DNA from: UBA1426 sp052034085
Lineage (GTDB): Bacteria; Bacillota; Clostridia; Peptostreptococcales; Anaerovoracaceae
Direction: 5' to 3'
Assembly (NCBI GenBank): GCA_052034085.1
Contig: JBPOJA010000005.1
Location: forward strand, 35,045 to 99,044
DNA: 64,000 nucleotides
Shown here: piece by piece, positions 41,734-49,023 of the stretch
Layout of the letters: each line of letters begins with the position of its first letter
Numbering within the stretch: position 1 is the first letter of the stretch
Translations under genes and position numbers: made by a program
The notes under the pieces: model-generated
Seen by the model: the letters and a program-made list of their open reading frames with translations, nothing else
Told to the model about the DNA's origin: nothing
The model's database searches: none

Positions 41734-42330
41734 ATGCCTTTGATAATCCTGGCGTCTTCCTCACCCAGGCGCCAGGAAATTCTCAGGGCAAACTCAATAA
41801 AACATGTTGTCATTCCTCCTGTCGGTGAAGAAATATTTCCGGACTGGCTGAAGCCTGAAGATGCAGTAATGAAACTGGCAAGACAGAAGGCATCATCCGT
41901 TCAAAACAAGGCTGAGCAGAGCTTTGGACATGAAAACTATGTAATTATCGGGGCCGATACCATTGTCTATTCTGACCACGTCATAGGCAAGCCGAAGAAT
42001 AGAAACGATGCATTCAATATACTGAGCAGCCTCCGGGGCAGGGCTCACTATGTGGCCACCGGTGTTGCTTTGATTCAACCCCGCCATGCCGGTAATTCCA
42101 CAGGTGCTGAAATCATTAAAGTATTTCACGAAATCACAAAAGTATTTTTCAAGTATTTCACTGATGAAGATATTGAAAGATATATTAGCACCAAAGAACC
42201 CTATGACAAGGCAGGGGCATATGCCATTCAGGGAGGCTTTGCGCCCTATATCGATCATATTGAAGGAGATTATGACAACGTTGTGGGATTCCCCTGGGCA
42301 AGGATAAAAAAAGAAATGGAGCAGCTTTAA
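41734..42330 (+). CDS. maf: Maf family nucleotide pyrophosphatase
   Basis: Hydrolyses non-canonical or m5-pyrimidine nucleoside triphosphates; in B. subtilis Maf also affects septum formation. I choose ATG 41734 because MPLIILASSSPRRQEIL is the exact family start, giving 198 residues; an in-frame ATG at 41710 overlaps the PBP gene. Other motifs are GADTIVYSDHVIGKPK with the catalytic Asp, and EPYDKAGAYAIQGGFAPYI. The start lies 16 bases after the PBP stop. Its TAA stop lies in the loop of the downstream terminator. Ribosome-site support is weak for either start. Confidence 0.92.
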   Translation: MPLIILASSSPRRQEILRANSIKHVVIPPVGEEIFPDWLKPEDAVMKLARQKASSVQNKAEQSFGHENYVIIGADTIVYSDHVIGKPKNRNDAFNILSSLRGRAHYVATGVALIQPRHAGNSTGAEIIKVFHEITKVFFKYFTDEDIERYISTKEPYDKAGAYAIQGGFAPYIDHIEGDYDNVVGFPWARIKKEMEQL

Positions 42331-42345
42331 CTGCTCCATTTCTTT
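42310..42345. terminator. Bidirectional terminator overlapping the maf stop
   Basis: A perfect 15-bp stem (42310-42324 with 42331-42345) closes the 6-base loop 42325-42330, which contains the maf TAA stop. On the minus strand it is followed by a run of T's, so it also ends the bcd-etfBA transcript. Confidence 0.85.
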
Positions 42346-42365
42346 CGATTTTTCAATTGGCAGAA

Positions 42366-43637
42366 CTATAAATTATGCTCATCCCTCACTCTGTTCCATT
42401 CTTTTATTATTTCCGGTATCACCTTATATAAATCTCCTACTATGCCATAGTCGGCCACTTCGAAGATAGGAGCGTCCGGATCTTTGTTTATTGCCACTAT
42501 CAGGTCAGAAGTCTGCATACCGGCAAGATGCTGTATAGCACCAGATATGCCGCATGCAAAATAAATCTTGGGTTTTACCGTTGTTCCCGTCTGACCCACC
42601 TGGTGGGAATGGTCTATCCAGCCCGCATCCACAGCCGCTCTGGATGAGCCTACGACTCCACCTACTGTTTTTGCCAGTTCTTCAATTAATTTAAAGCCGG
42701 AAGCATCTCCCAGACCCCTTCCGCCTGAGCAGATTATTTCCGCGTCAGTCAGAGAGACCCGTTCCTTTGCTTCCTTCACAACTTCAATTATCTCGACCCT
42801 TATATCCTCCGCTTTCAGGTTATGAGCGACTTTAATCAGCTGTCCGGTTCTGCTTTCGTCTTTTTCCAGCTTATTCATCACACCGGGTCTCACGGTTGCC
42901 ATCTGAGGCCTTGTCCTGGGGCACAGGATAGTAGCCATTATATTGCCTCCAAAAGCAGGACGTGTCTGTTTCAGGTTTTTATCGTCGGAGTCGGCATCCA
43001 TGCCTTTGGTGTCCAGAGTGGTGTATTTGTTTAAATACTCAATGTATCGACCTGTGGATACATCAAGTCTGGTGCAGTCTGCCGTCAGCCCTGTATCCAG
43101 CCTTGCGGCAACTCTGGGTGCCAGATCCCTTCCTATATGAGTGGCTCCGAAAAGTACAATTTCCGGCTTGTACTCATTTATTGCATCCGTCATTACCTTT
43201 GCATAGCCGTCTGTGGTGTAATCCTTGAGCAGCAAATCGTCAACCTGATAAACAATATCTGCCCCATAAGCATAAAGCTCCGGTACAAGGTGATCGGTTT
43301 CGTGACCAATGAGCAGAGCACAGACTTTTCTGTCCCCTATCTCCGCCGCCAGCTTACTGCCTTCTCCAAGAAGTTCCAGAGAAACTGTCATGAGTTTCCC
43401 GTCTCTTTGTTCCGCAAAGACCCAGACGTCCTTATATGCTGAAAGGTCAGCTGCCTCTTTTTCGCTTTCAGTCTGAATTATGGCATCAAAGGGGCAGGCA
43501 GCAATGCATTGAGTACAGGCAGTGCATTTGTCGTTTATGAATGCCAGCCTGCCTATCATATCAATGGCATCGAAGGGACAAGCTTTCAGACAAAGTTTAC
43601 AACCTCTGCATTTATCTTCAATTACTATTACAGCCAT
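42366..43637 (-). CDS. etfA: Electron transfer flavoprotein alpha subunit with N-terminal ferredoxin domain
   Basis: FAD-binding subunit of the Etf partner of butyryl-CoA dehydrogenase. The 423 residues begin with a two-cluster ferredoxin domain: C10, C13, C16, C20 and C38, C41, C44, C48, each with the C-x2-C-x2-C-x3-C spacing. The EtfA core follows, ending with the FAD motifs SGGRGLGDASGF, GSSRAAVDAGW, GQTGTTVKPKIYFACGISG in broken form and NKDPDAPIF. Plain EtfA lacks the ferredoxin part; the fused form is known in Acetobacterium CarE. Gene order bcd-etfB-etfA matches carCDE. The extra clusters could pass electrons to or from ferredoxin during bifurcation. Confidence 0.95.
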   Translation of the reverse strand: MAVIVIEDKCRGCKLCLKACPFDAIDMIGRLAFINDKCTACTQCIAACPFDAIIQTESEKEAADLSAYKDVWVFAEQRDGKLMTVSLELLGEGSKLAAEIGDRKVCALLIGHETDHLVPELYAYGADIVYQVDDLLLKDYTTDGYAKVMTDAINEYKPEIVLFGATHIGRDLAPRVAARLDTGLTADCTRLDVSTGRYIEYLNKYTTLDTKGMDADSDDKNLKQTRPAFGGNIMATILCPRTRPQMATVRPGVMNKLEKDESRTGQLIKVAHNLKAEDIRVEIIEVVKEAKERVSLTDAEIICSGGRGLGDASGFKLIEELAKTVGGVVGSSRAAVDAGWIDHSHQVGQTGTTVKPKIYFACGISGAIQHLAGMQTSDLIVAINKDPDAPIFEVADYGIVGDLYKVIPEIIKEWNRVRDEHNL

Positions 43638-43648
43638 TTTTTATCCTC

Positions 43649-44446
43649 CTAAGCGATGATATATTTTTCTTTCAGCATATCCAAAAGAGCTTTGGCATTT
43701 TCTTCTACCGTATCTTTTTCTATCATTATGCCCTTACCTTTGGGAGCCGGTGTAAAAGATCTGAAAACATTCGTGGGCGAGGCATCCAGCCCCACCGTAT
43801 CCAGGTCGATGTCAAGCTCTGCCACCCCCCAGACGGGTATTTCAGCACTGACAGCACTGTAAATGCCGCCTATGGACATATATCTGGGATTGTTCAGTTC
43901 TTTGATTGTAGTCAACACACAGGGCATACCTATTTTTATCAGTTCATAGCCATCTTCAAGAGCTCTTTTAACAACTATGTCCCTGCCCTCCAGTTTAAAA
44001 TCCTTAACATATGTAACTTGCGGTATGCCCAGCTTTTCTGCCAGCTGGGGACCAACCTGGGCAGTATCACCGTCTATGGCCTGACGGCCGGCGAAAATAA
44101 TATCGAATTCACCGATTTTTTTAACTGCAGCTGCCAGGGCGTTGGAGGTTGCCCAGGTATCTGAACCGCCTAAAGCCCTGTCTGATACCAGGATGCCTTC
44201 ATCCGCCCCCATAGCCAGGCATTCTATCAGCAGATCTTTTGCCTGAGGGGGGCCCATGGTTACCACGGTAATATGTGTATCCGGATTCGCATCCTTGATT
44301 TTTAAAGCTTCTTCCAGAGCATTGGCATCGTCATGGTTAAGTATGCTGGGGATACCTTCACGTATCAGGGTGTTCTTAACAGGGTCGATTTTCACCTCAT
44401 TGGTGTCCGGGACCTGCTTTGCACATACAATTATTTTAAGTGACAT
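43649..44446 (-). CDS. etfB: Electron transfer flavoprotein beta subunit
   Basis: Second subunit of the Etf; in bifurcating Etfs it carries the FAD that splits the NADH electron pair. The 265 residues start IIVCAKQVPDTNEVKIDP and contain ALEEALKIKD, TMGPPQAKDLL, the nucleotide segment FAGRQAIDGDTAQVGPQLA (family signature) and the C-terminal helix ALLDMLKEKYII. The bifurcating-type GRQAIDGDTAQVGP motif is intact. TAAGGAGGAG precedes the ATG. It lies between bcd (17 bases) and etfA (11 bases). Confidence 0.95.
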   Translation of the reverse strand: MSLKIIVCAKQVPDTNEVKIDPVKNTLIREGIPSILNHDDANALEEALKIKDANPDTHITVVTMGPPQAKDLLIECLAMGADEGILVSDRALGGSDTWATSNALAAAVKKIGEFDIIFAGRQAIDGDTAQVGPQLAEKLGIPQVTYVKDFKLEGRDIVVKRALEDGYELIKIGMPCVLTTIKELNNPRYMSIGGIYSAVSAEIPVWGVAELDIDLDTVGLDASPTNVFRSFTPAPKGKGIMIEKDTVEENAKALLDMLKEKYIIA

Positions 44447-44463
44447 TTTTCTCCTCCTTACAC

Positions 44464-45609
44464 CTATCTTGCGAAAATCTCGGCCGCTATGACCATTTTC
44501 TGGACTTCCGAAGTACCTTCATATATTTCAGTTATTTTTGCATCCCGCATCATTCTTTCAACTGGATAATCCTTGATAAAACCGTAACCTCCGTGAAACT
44601 GGACGGCTTTTGTAGTTACATACATGGCAGTTTCTGCGGCATAAAGCTTGGCCATTGCAGACTGGGTACCGTATTTTAAATGCCTGTCCTTCATATCTGC
44701 GGCATTGTAGATGAGCAACCTCGCCGCATCTATTCTGGTTCTCATGTCGGCCATTTCAAATTGCAGGGCCTGAAACTGACTGATGCTCCTGCCGAACTGC
44801 TTTCTGGCCTTCATATAATTCACAGTTACATCAAAAGCTCCCTGTGCTATCCCCAGAGCCTGGGCGGCAATTCCTATCCGTCCTCCGTCCAGAGTGGACA
44901 TGGCCACCTTAAAGCCTTCCCCCACATGTCCAAGGAGGTTTTCTTTCGGCACCATGCAGTTTTGAAAAATAAGTTCAGTAGTCGACGAGGCGCAGATGCC
45001 CATCTTATCTTCGGTTTTCCCTATGGAAAATCCCGGATACCCTTTTTCTACTATAAAAGAGCTAATCCCTCCACGGGTTCCTTTGGCCTTGTCAGTCATA
45101 GCCATAATGATATAAACATCTGCATAGCCACCGTTTGTTATGAATACTTTTGACCCGTTTAACTCCCAGTAATCTCCCCTGTCAACAGCTCTTGTCTGCT
45201 GACTGCCTGCATCAGTTCCCGCATTGGGCTCTGTAAGGCCGAAGGCCCCCAGCTTTTCTCCTTTTGCAACAGGAATCAGATATTTTTGTTTTTGCTCCTC
45301 TGTTCCGTATGCCAGCAAAGGCCAGGCGCACAGGGAGGTGTGAGCTGAACATATTACACCGGTTGAGCCGCATACTCTTGACAACTCTTCCACTGTAATG
45401 GCGTAAGAAATATTATCTCCGCCGGCTCCCCCGTATTCTTTTGGTATAGGTACACCCATCATTCCGTAGCGTCCCATTTTTTCTACTGTCTCAAGGGGGA
45501 ACCTATGCTCTTTATCGATGTCTGCAGCAATCGGTTCAACTTCAGCTTCTGCAAACTTTCTGACCATCTTTCTTACAAACTCCTGCTCTTTAGTCAATTG
45601 AAAGTTCAT
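44464..45609 (-). CDS. bcd: Butyryl-CoA / short-chain acyl-CoA dehydrogenase
   Basis: FAD enzyme; with EtfBA it would reduce crotonyl-CoA to butyryl-CoA and, in bifurcating forms, reduce ferredoxin with NADH. The 381 residues show GAFGLTEPNAGTDAG (flavin/substrate loop), WELNGSKVFITNGG, RKQFGRSISQFQALQF and the C-terminal catalytic Glu in ITEIYEGTSEVQ, all short-chain acyl-CoA dehydrogenase features. GGAGGG precedes the ATG at 45609. A Rex-like inverted repeat lies at 45627-45644. No crt, hbd or thl genes accompany it, so it is suited to use crotonyl-CoA from AbfD. A caffeyl- or acrylyl-CoA reductase role cannot be fully excluded. Confidence 0.92.
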   Translation of the reverse strand: MNFQLTKEQEFVRKMVRKFAEAEVEPIAADIDKEHRFPLETVEKMGRYGMMGVPIPKEYGGAGGDNISYAITVEELSRVCGSTGVICSAHTSLCAWPLLAYGTEEQKQKYLIPVAKGEKLGAFGLTEPNAGTDAGSQQTRAVDRGDYWELNGSKVFITNGGYADVYIIMAMTDKAKGTRGGISSFIVEKGYPGFSIGKTEDKMGICASSTTELIFQNCMVPKENLLGHVGEGFKVAMSTLDGGRIGIAAQALGIAQGAFDVTVNYMKARKQFGRSISQFQALQFEMADMRTRIDAARLLIYNAADMKDRHLKYGTQSAMAKLYAAETAMYVTTKAVQFHGGYGFIKDYPVERMMRDAKITEIYEGTSEVQKMVIAAEIFAR

Positions 45610-45626
45610 ATTATTTTGCCCTCCGT

Positions 45627-45644
45627 TTGTTATTTAATTAACAC
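45627..45644. promoter_or_regulatory. Rex-like operator upstream of bcd-etfBA
   Basis: The sequence TTGTTATTTAATTAACAC matches the clostridial Rex consensus (TTGTTAA, 4 bases, TTAACAA) at 12 of 14 specified bases. It lies 18 bases upstream of the bcd ATG. Rex senses the NADH/NAD ratio and controls butyrate genes in several clostridia; no rex gene is visible here. Confidence 0.6.
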
Positions 45645-45728
45645 ACTTACAGCAACATTAAACACTACTGCGAACCAAAAAGCAATAGCAAATTGCAGTA
45701 AATACCGTATTATTAGAATTTGCTTTTC

Positions 45729-45757
45729 TTGTAATTATCGGATTATTCTGGTATTAT
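45729..45757 (+). promoter_or_regulatory. Sigma-A promoter of the Cache-like lipoprotein gene
   Basis: TTGTAA at 45729-45734 and TATTAT at 45752-45757 are 17 bases apart, with TGG just before the -10. The start codon is 44 bases beyond the -10. Confidence 0.6.
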
Positions 45758-45800
45758 GATAGTTGATTGGGGTTTATTAATTGTATGAAGGAGGATGCTT

Positions 45801-46433
45801 ATGAAAAAGTGGTTGGTTTTGATGTTAGTATTGGTTTTGTTTGCGTTTGTTGGATGTGGCGGAGCTGATAACGGAGACGGTGTCGAAGACAACGGCGGAG
45901 GCAGTGATGCAGTAGAAATGCCCCCTGAAGTCGAAGCTGTCATTGACAAAGTTACCGCCCTGGCCGCAGATTATGCTCTCTTGCTGAACGGAGAATGGGC
46001 CGATTTATACGATGAAATGCTTATATCGGGAGAAGGCCCTGACTTTGCTGAATTTGACAATCTAAAAGCAACTTTGGACCAATTCCGCATTGAATCCGGC
46101 GCATATTATGTTTATGTTTTAACAGACATGGATCCCCACGATGATTTCTTTGAAATAACGGTAGACGGCTCTGAAGACCCCGATGATTTCATGTATCAGT
46201 ATGAAGTGGAAGGCCAGTTCTTCGTTGCACAGAACGGAGAGCCCTGTGCTGCACTTTCGGCCTGGGATGATGATGTGGATGATCCGGTATGGTCAGCATT
46301 CGCCCCAATATATAACAGCGATGGAAATGTTGTGGGTATTTTAGGAATCGACTACCCTGCACCTGAAATTCTGGACTTCCCTGAGTGGAACAGAGATTCC
46401 GATGTATGGAACGGAATGGAAGTAGACTACTAA
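45801..46433 (+). CDS. Lipoprotein with Cache-like sensor domain
   Basis: A 210-residue exported lipoprotein. ATG 45801 is six bases after GGAGG. The signal peptide MKKWLVLMLVLVLFAFVGC ends with a lipobox at C19, followed by a Gly/Asp-rich linker. The rest resembles a single Cache/PDC ligand-binding domain: AYYVYVLTDMD, then EGQFFVAQNGEP, and WSAFAPIYNSDGNVVGILGI followed by D, the hallmark end of extracellular Cache sensors. There is no signalling domain, helix or neighbour kinase. The mature protein is very acidic. I infer a surface ligand-binding protein of unknown partner. It stands alone between its own promoter and terminator. Confidence 0.8.
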   Translation: MKKWLVLMLVLVLFAFVGCGGADNGDGVEDNGGGSDAVEMPPEVEAVIDKVTALAADYALLLNGEWADLYDEMLISGEGPDFAEFDNLKATLDQFRIESGAYYVYVLTDMDPHDDFFEITVDGSEDPDDFMYQYEVEGQFFVAQNGEPCAALSAWDDDVDDPVWSAFAPIYNSDGNVVGILGIDYPAPEILDFPEWNRDSDVWNGMEVDY

Positions 46434-46464
46434 ATATATCGCATGTAACACTTTGAAAAAGTAA

Positions 46465-46510
46465 AAAACACCCCCCTGCCCAGCTTCTGTCGGCAGGCGG
46501 GGTGTTTTCT
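46465..46510. terminator. Strong bidirectional terminator
   Basis: A long stem from 46465-46480 pairs with 46492-46508 with one bulged base; T-runs lie on both outer sides. It separates the convergent lipoprotein and thiI genes. Confidence 0.85.
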
Positions 46511-46544
46511 TGAAGATTTTAGTATGTGTTGGGTGTGAACTGAA

Positions 46545-47765
46545 TCAATTCCCCATTGCGAAAAGGTTTTTTATGGTTTCAGTTTCTTTTCCTGCCATTG
46601 CCCTCTCAATTAAGCCTTCTATGTCCAGAAGACCCTCCGACTTAATAATTTCATCCAATTTAGGTTTTGTTTTAGGGTGAGCAGGCAAAAATACGGTACA
46701 GCAATCTTCGAAAGGCCGGATGGAAGTATCATAGGTCCCTATTTCTCTGGCCAGTTCTATTATTTCTTTTTTATCCATCCCTATAAGAGGCCTCATTACC
46801 GGCATGGAAACAGCTTCATCTGTTACCACCAGAGCCTGGGCAGTCTGACTGGCCACCTGACCGAGATTTTCTCCCGTGATGAGCATAAGCGCCCCTGTTT
46901 TCTCCGCTATTTTTTCTGCGATTTTCATCATGAAGCGCCGGGTATGTAGAGTCAGCTCTTCCTCAGGGCATTTTTGTGCAATCTCCTCCTGAATCTCCAA
47001 AAGGTTGATGCTGTGTAAAGTGATTTCGCCACAGTAATCACTTAATATCCCTGCCAATTCCCTGACCTTTTCATGGGCTCTCTGACTGGTAAAGGGGTAA
47101 GAGTGAAAATGCACCGCCTCGATGTACATACCTCTTTTAGCCATCAGGAATGCCGCAACCGGGCTGTCTATTCCGCCGGACAAAAGCACCAGGCCTTTGC
47201 CATTGGTGCCAAGGGGCAAACCGCCATAACCTGAAACTCTTTTTTCATAAATGAAGGTGTTGACTCTTTTCACATGCACGTTGATTCTGAAATCCGGGTT
47301 GTGAACATCAACTTTCAAATCATCTGTGGATTTCAGGATGCATGAGCCAAGATGCCGTGCCAGTTCCGGGGATTCCATGGGAAATGATTTGTCTCCCCTT
47401 TTCACCTCGACTTTAAAAGTGGAAAAATCAGCATCCTTTTCACGGCTCTCCCTGATCCTTCCGGCAAACTCCAAGACTCCTTCTTCTATAGCTTCAAGCC
47501 GGCTTTCCACCTCCAGAACCGGGCTGATGGAATCAACGCCAAAAATTTTTAATACGGTATCAACTATATATTTTTCGGGAATATCGTCATCCGTTCTGAC
47601 GACCAGCAGGCCTTCTTCCCTGTTTATACGTATGCCTTTTTCAGCATGGAATTTGTGCCTTATCCGGTCCATAAGCACTTTTTCAAAATAGGGACGGTTC
47701 ATACCTTTCAGGGCTACTTCACCGTATCTGATTATGTATACTTTTCTCTTTGTGTTTGCTCCCAT
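46545..47765 (-). CDS. thiI: tRNA 4-thiouridine synthetase ThiI (no rhodanese domain)
   Basis: Adenylates tRNA uridine 8 for sulfur insertion. From ATG 47765 it has 406 residues (a TTG at 47792 would add nine). An N-terminal ferredoxin-like part (IRYGEVALKGMNRPYFE) and THUMP domain precede the PP-loop LVLLSGGIDSPVAAFLMAKRG (split here by the SGGIDS core). ITGENLGQVASQT and EDCCTVFLPAHP follow. It ends before a rhodanese domain, the normal Gram-positive form, which relies on a partner cysteine desulfurase. That partner is the upstream gene. The ribosome site is weak, so the start could differ. Confidence 0.94.
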   Translation of the reverse strand: MGANTKRKVYIIRYGEVALKGMNRPYFEKVLMDRIRHKFHAEKGIRINREEGLLVVRTDDDIPEKYIVDTVLKIFGVDSISPVLEVESRLEAIEEGVLEFAGRIRESREKDADFSTFKVEVKRGDKSFPMESPELARHLGSCILKSTDDLKVDVHNPDFRINVHVKRVNTFIYEKRVSGYGGLPLGTNGKGLVLLSGGIDSPVAAFLMAKRGMYIEAVHFHSYPFTSQRAHEKVRELAGILSDYCGEITLHSINLLEIQEEIAQKCPEEELTLHTRRFMMKIAEKIAEKTGALMLITGENLGQVASQTAQALVVTDEAVSMPVMRPLIGMDKKEIIELAREIGTYDTSIRPFEDCCTVFLPAHPKTKPKLDEIIKSEGLLDIEGLIERAMAGKETETIKNLFAMGN

Positions 47766-47801
47766 TACTTTCAAATTCTGTTTAATTATCAATATAAAAC
47801 A

Positions 47802-48953
47802 TTATCTCCTGGTTATTTTTCGAATGGAAGATACTGCTTTTTTCAGCTGTTCTACTACATAATCAATTTCTTCCATCCTGTTAAACCTGCCAAAACTGAA
47901 CCTGATGGCAGTGCCTGCAATCTCTTCGGAAAGCCCCGCTGCTTTAAGAATCCTGCTGACTCCTTTTTTGGAAGAACAGGCGGCGCCTGTAGATACATAT
48001 ATATCTTTTTCCTCCAGATAATGCAGCAATACTTCCCCCGGACATCCTAGGAAGCTCACATTTAATATTGCCGGGCTGGCGTTTTCCAAGGGTGTATTAA
48101 TGCGGATATCCGGAATTTCATCCATGATGACGGAAGCAAGAAAATCCCTCATCTTTTCTAATTCCTGTTTATAATCAGATGCTTCATCCCCTGCTATTCT
48201 GGCTGCATGGCCAAATCCGTATATACCCGGTACATTTTCAGTTCCTGAACGCAGCCCCTTCTCCTGACCTCCGCCCAGAATCAATGGCTTAATCCGAAGA
48301 TTCCCTTTAACGGCCAGGGCTCCCACACCTTTTGGACCGTGAATTTTGTGGCTGCTTACCGACACCATATCCGGCCTGTCTTCACCTTCAGGAAATTCCA
48401 TTTTACCAAACGCCTGGACCCCGTCAGTGTGCAAAACTGCCTTCGAGTTTTTCTTTCTGATTATTTTTTTCACTTCCTGCAAAGGGGCAATCGTTCCAAG
48501 CTCATTGTTCACAAGCATCAGGCTTATCATAACAGTCTGACTGTCCAGCTCTGCCTCCAGCTGTTCCAAATCTATATTTCCATATTCGTCAATCCTGAGA
48601 TAAACCACATCCGCTCCAGAGCTTTCCAGCCTTTTGCATGGTTCAATTACTCCTGAATGCTCTCCCGTGGATGTGATGATTTTATTGCCCTTTCTTTTAT
48701 TTGCTTCAAAGTAACCTGCTATTGCAAGATTGTCGGCTTCAGTGCCTCCTCCGGTAAAAAATATCTCTTCCGGCAAAAAATGCAAGGATGAGGCCAGTTC
48801 AGCCCTGGCATTTTTAATAAGCTGCTCCGCCTCAAATCCCATTTTGTGCAGGGACGAGGGGTTGCCGTAAATTTCATCATTTATTTTCTGCATCCTCAGC
48901 CCTATTTCAGGCAGAAGCCTTGTAGTGGCTGCATTATCCAGATATACAAACAT
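47802..48953 (-). CDS. Cysteine desulfurase (NifS/IscS-like)
   Basis: PLP enzyme that takes sulfur from cysteine, here probably for ThiI (the NifZ-ThiI pair of B. subtilis). I choose ATG 48953, six bases after GAGG; TTG 48959 is an alternative. The 383 residues show YLDNAATTR, FTGGGTEADNLAI, the PLP Lys in SSHKIHGPKGVG, SGTENVPG, and the persulfide Cys loop VSTGAACSSKK. It is followed by thiI with a short gap and preceded by the RNase Y terminator, so the two genes form an operon for 4-thiouridine. A role in FeS assembly is possible too. Confidence 0.94.
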   Translation of the reverse strand: MFVYLDNAATTRLLPEIGLRMQKINDEIYGNPSSLHKMGFEAEQLIKNARAELASSLHFLPEEIFFTGGGTEADNLAIAGYFEANKRKGNKIITSTGEHSGVIEPCKRLESSGADVVYLRIDEYGNIDLEQLEAELDSQTVMISLMLVNNELGTIAPLQEVKKIIRKKNSKAVLHTDGVQAFGKMEFPEGEDRPDMVSVSSHKIHGPKGVGALAVKGNLRIKPLILGGGQEKGLRSGTENVPGIYGFGHAARIAGDEASDYKQELEKMRDFLASVIMDEIPDIRINTPLENASPAILNVSFLGCPGEVLLHYLEEKDIYVSTGAACSSKKGVSRILKAAGLSEEIAGTAIRFSFGRFNRMEEIDYVVEQLKKAVSSIRKITRR

Positions 48954-48974
48954 TTTCAACCTCAGTTTTTTTCG

Positions 48975-49003
48975 AAAAAAGAGGCGGCTCTACGGAGCCG
49001 CCT
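48975..49003 (-). terminator. Terminator of the RNase Y gene
   Basis: On the minus strand a 9-bp GC-rich stem (49003-48995 with 48990-48982) with a 4-base loop is followed by six T's (48980-48975). It lies just past the rny stop. Confidence 0.9.
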
Positions 49004-49023
49004 GCAGCTATTCATATCAATAT

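Noticed and set aside
40650..41813. Minus-strand open frames of 188 and 168 codons
   Set aside because: Antisense to the transpeptidase domain of the class A PBP and the start of maf; no independent signals.
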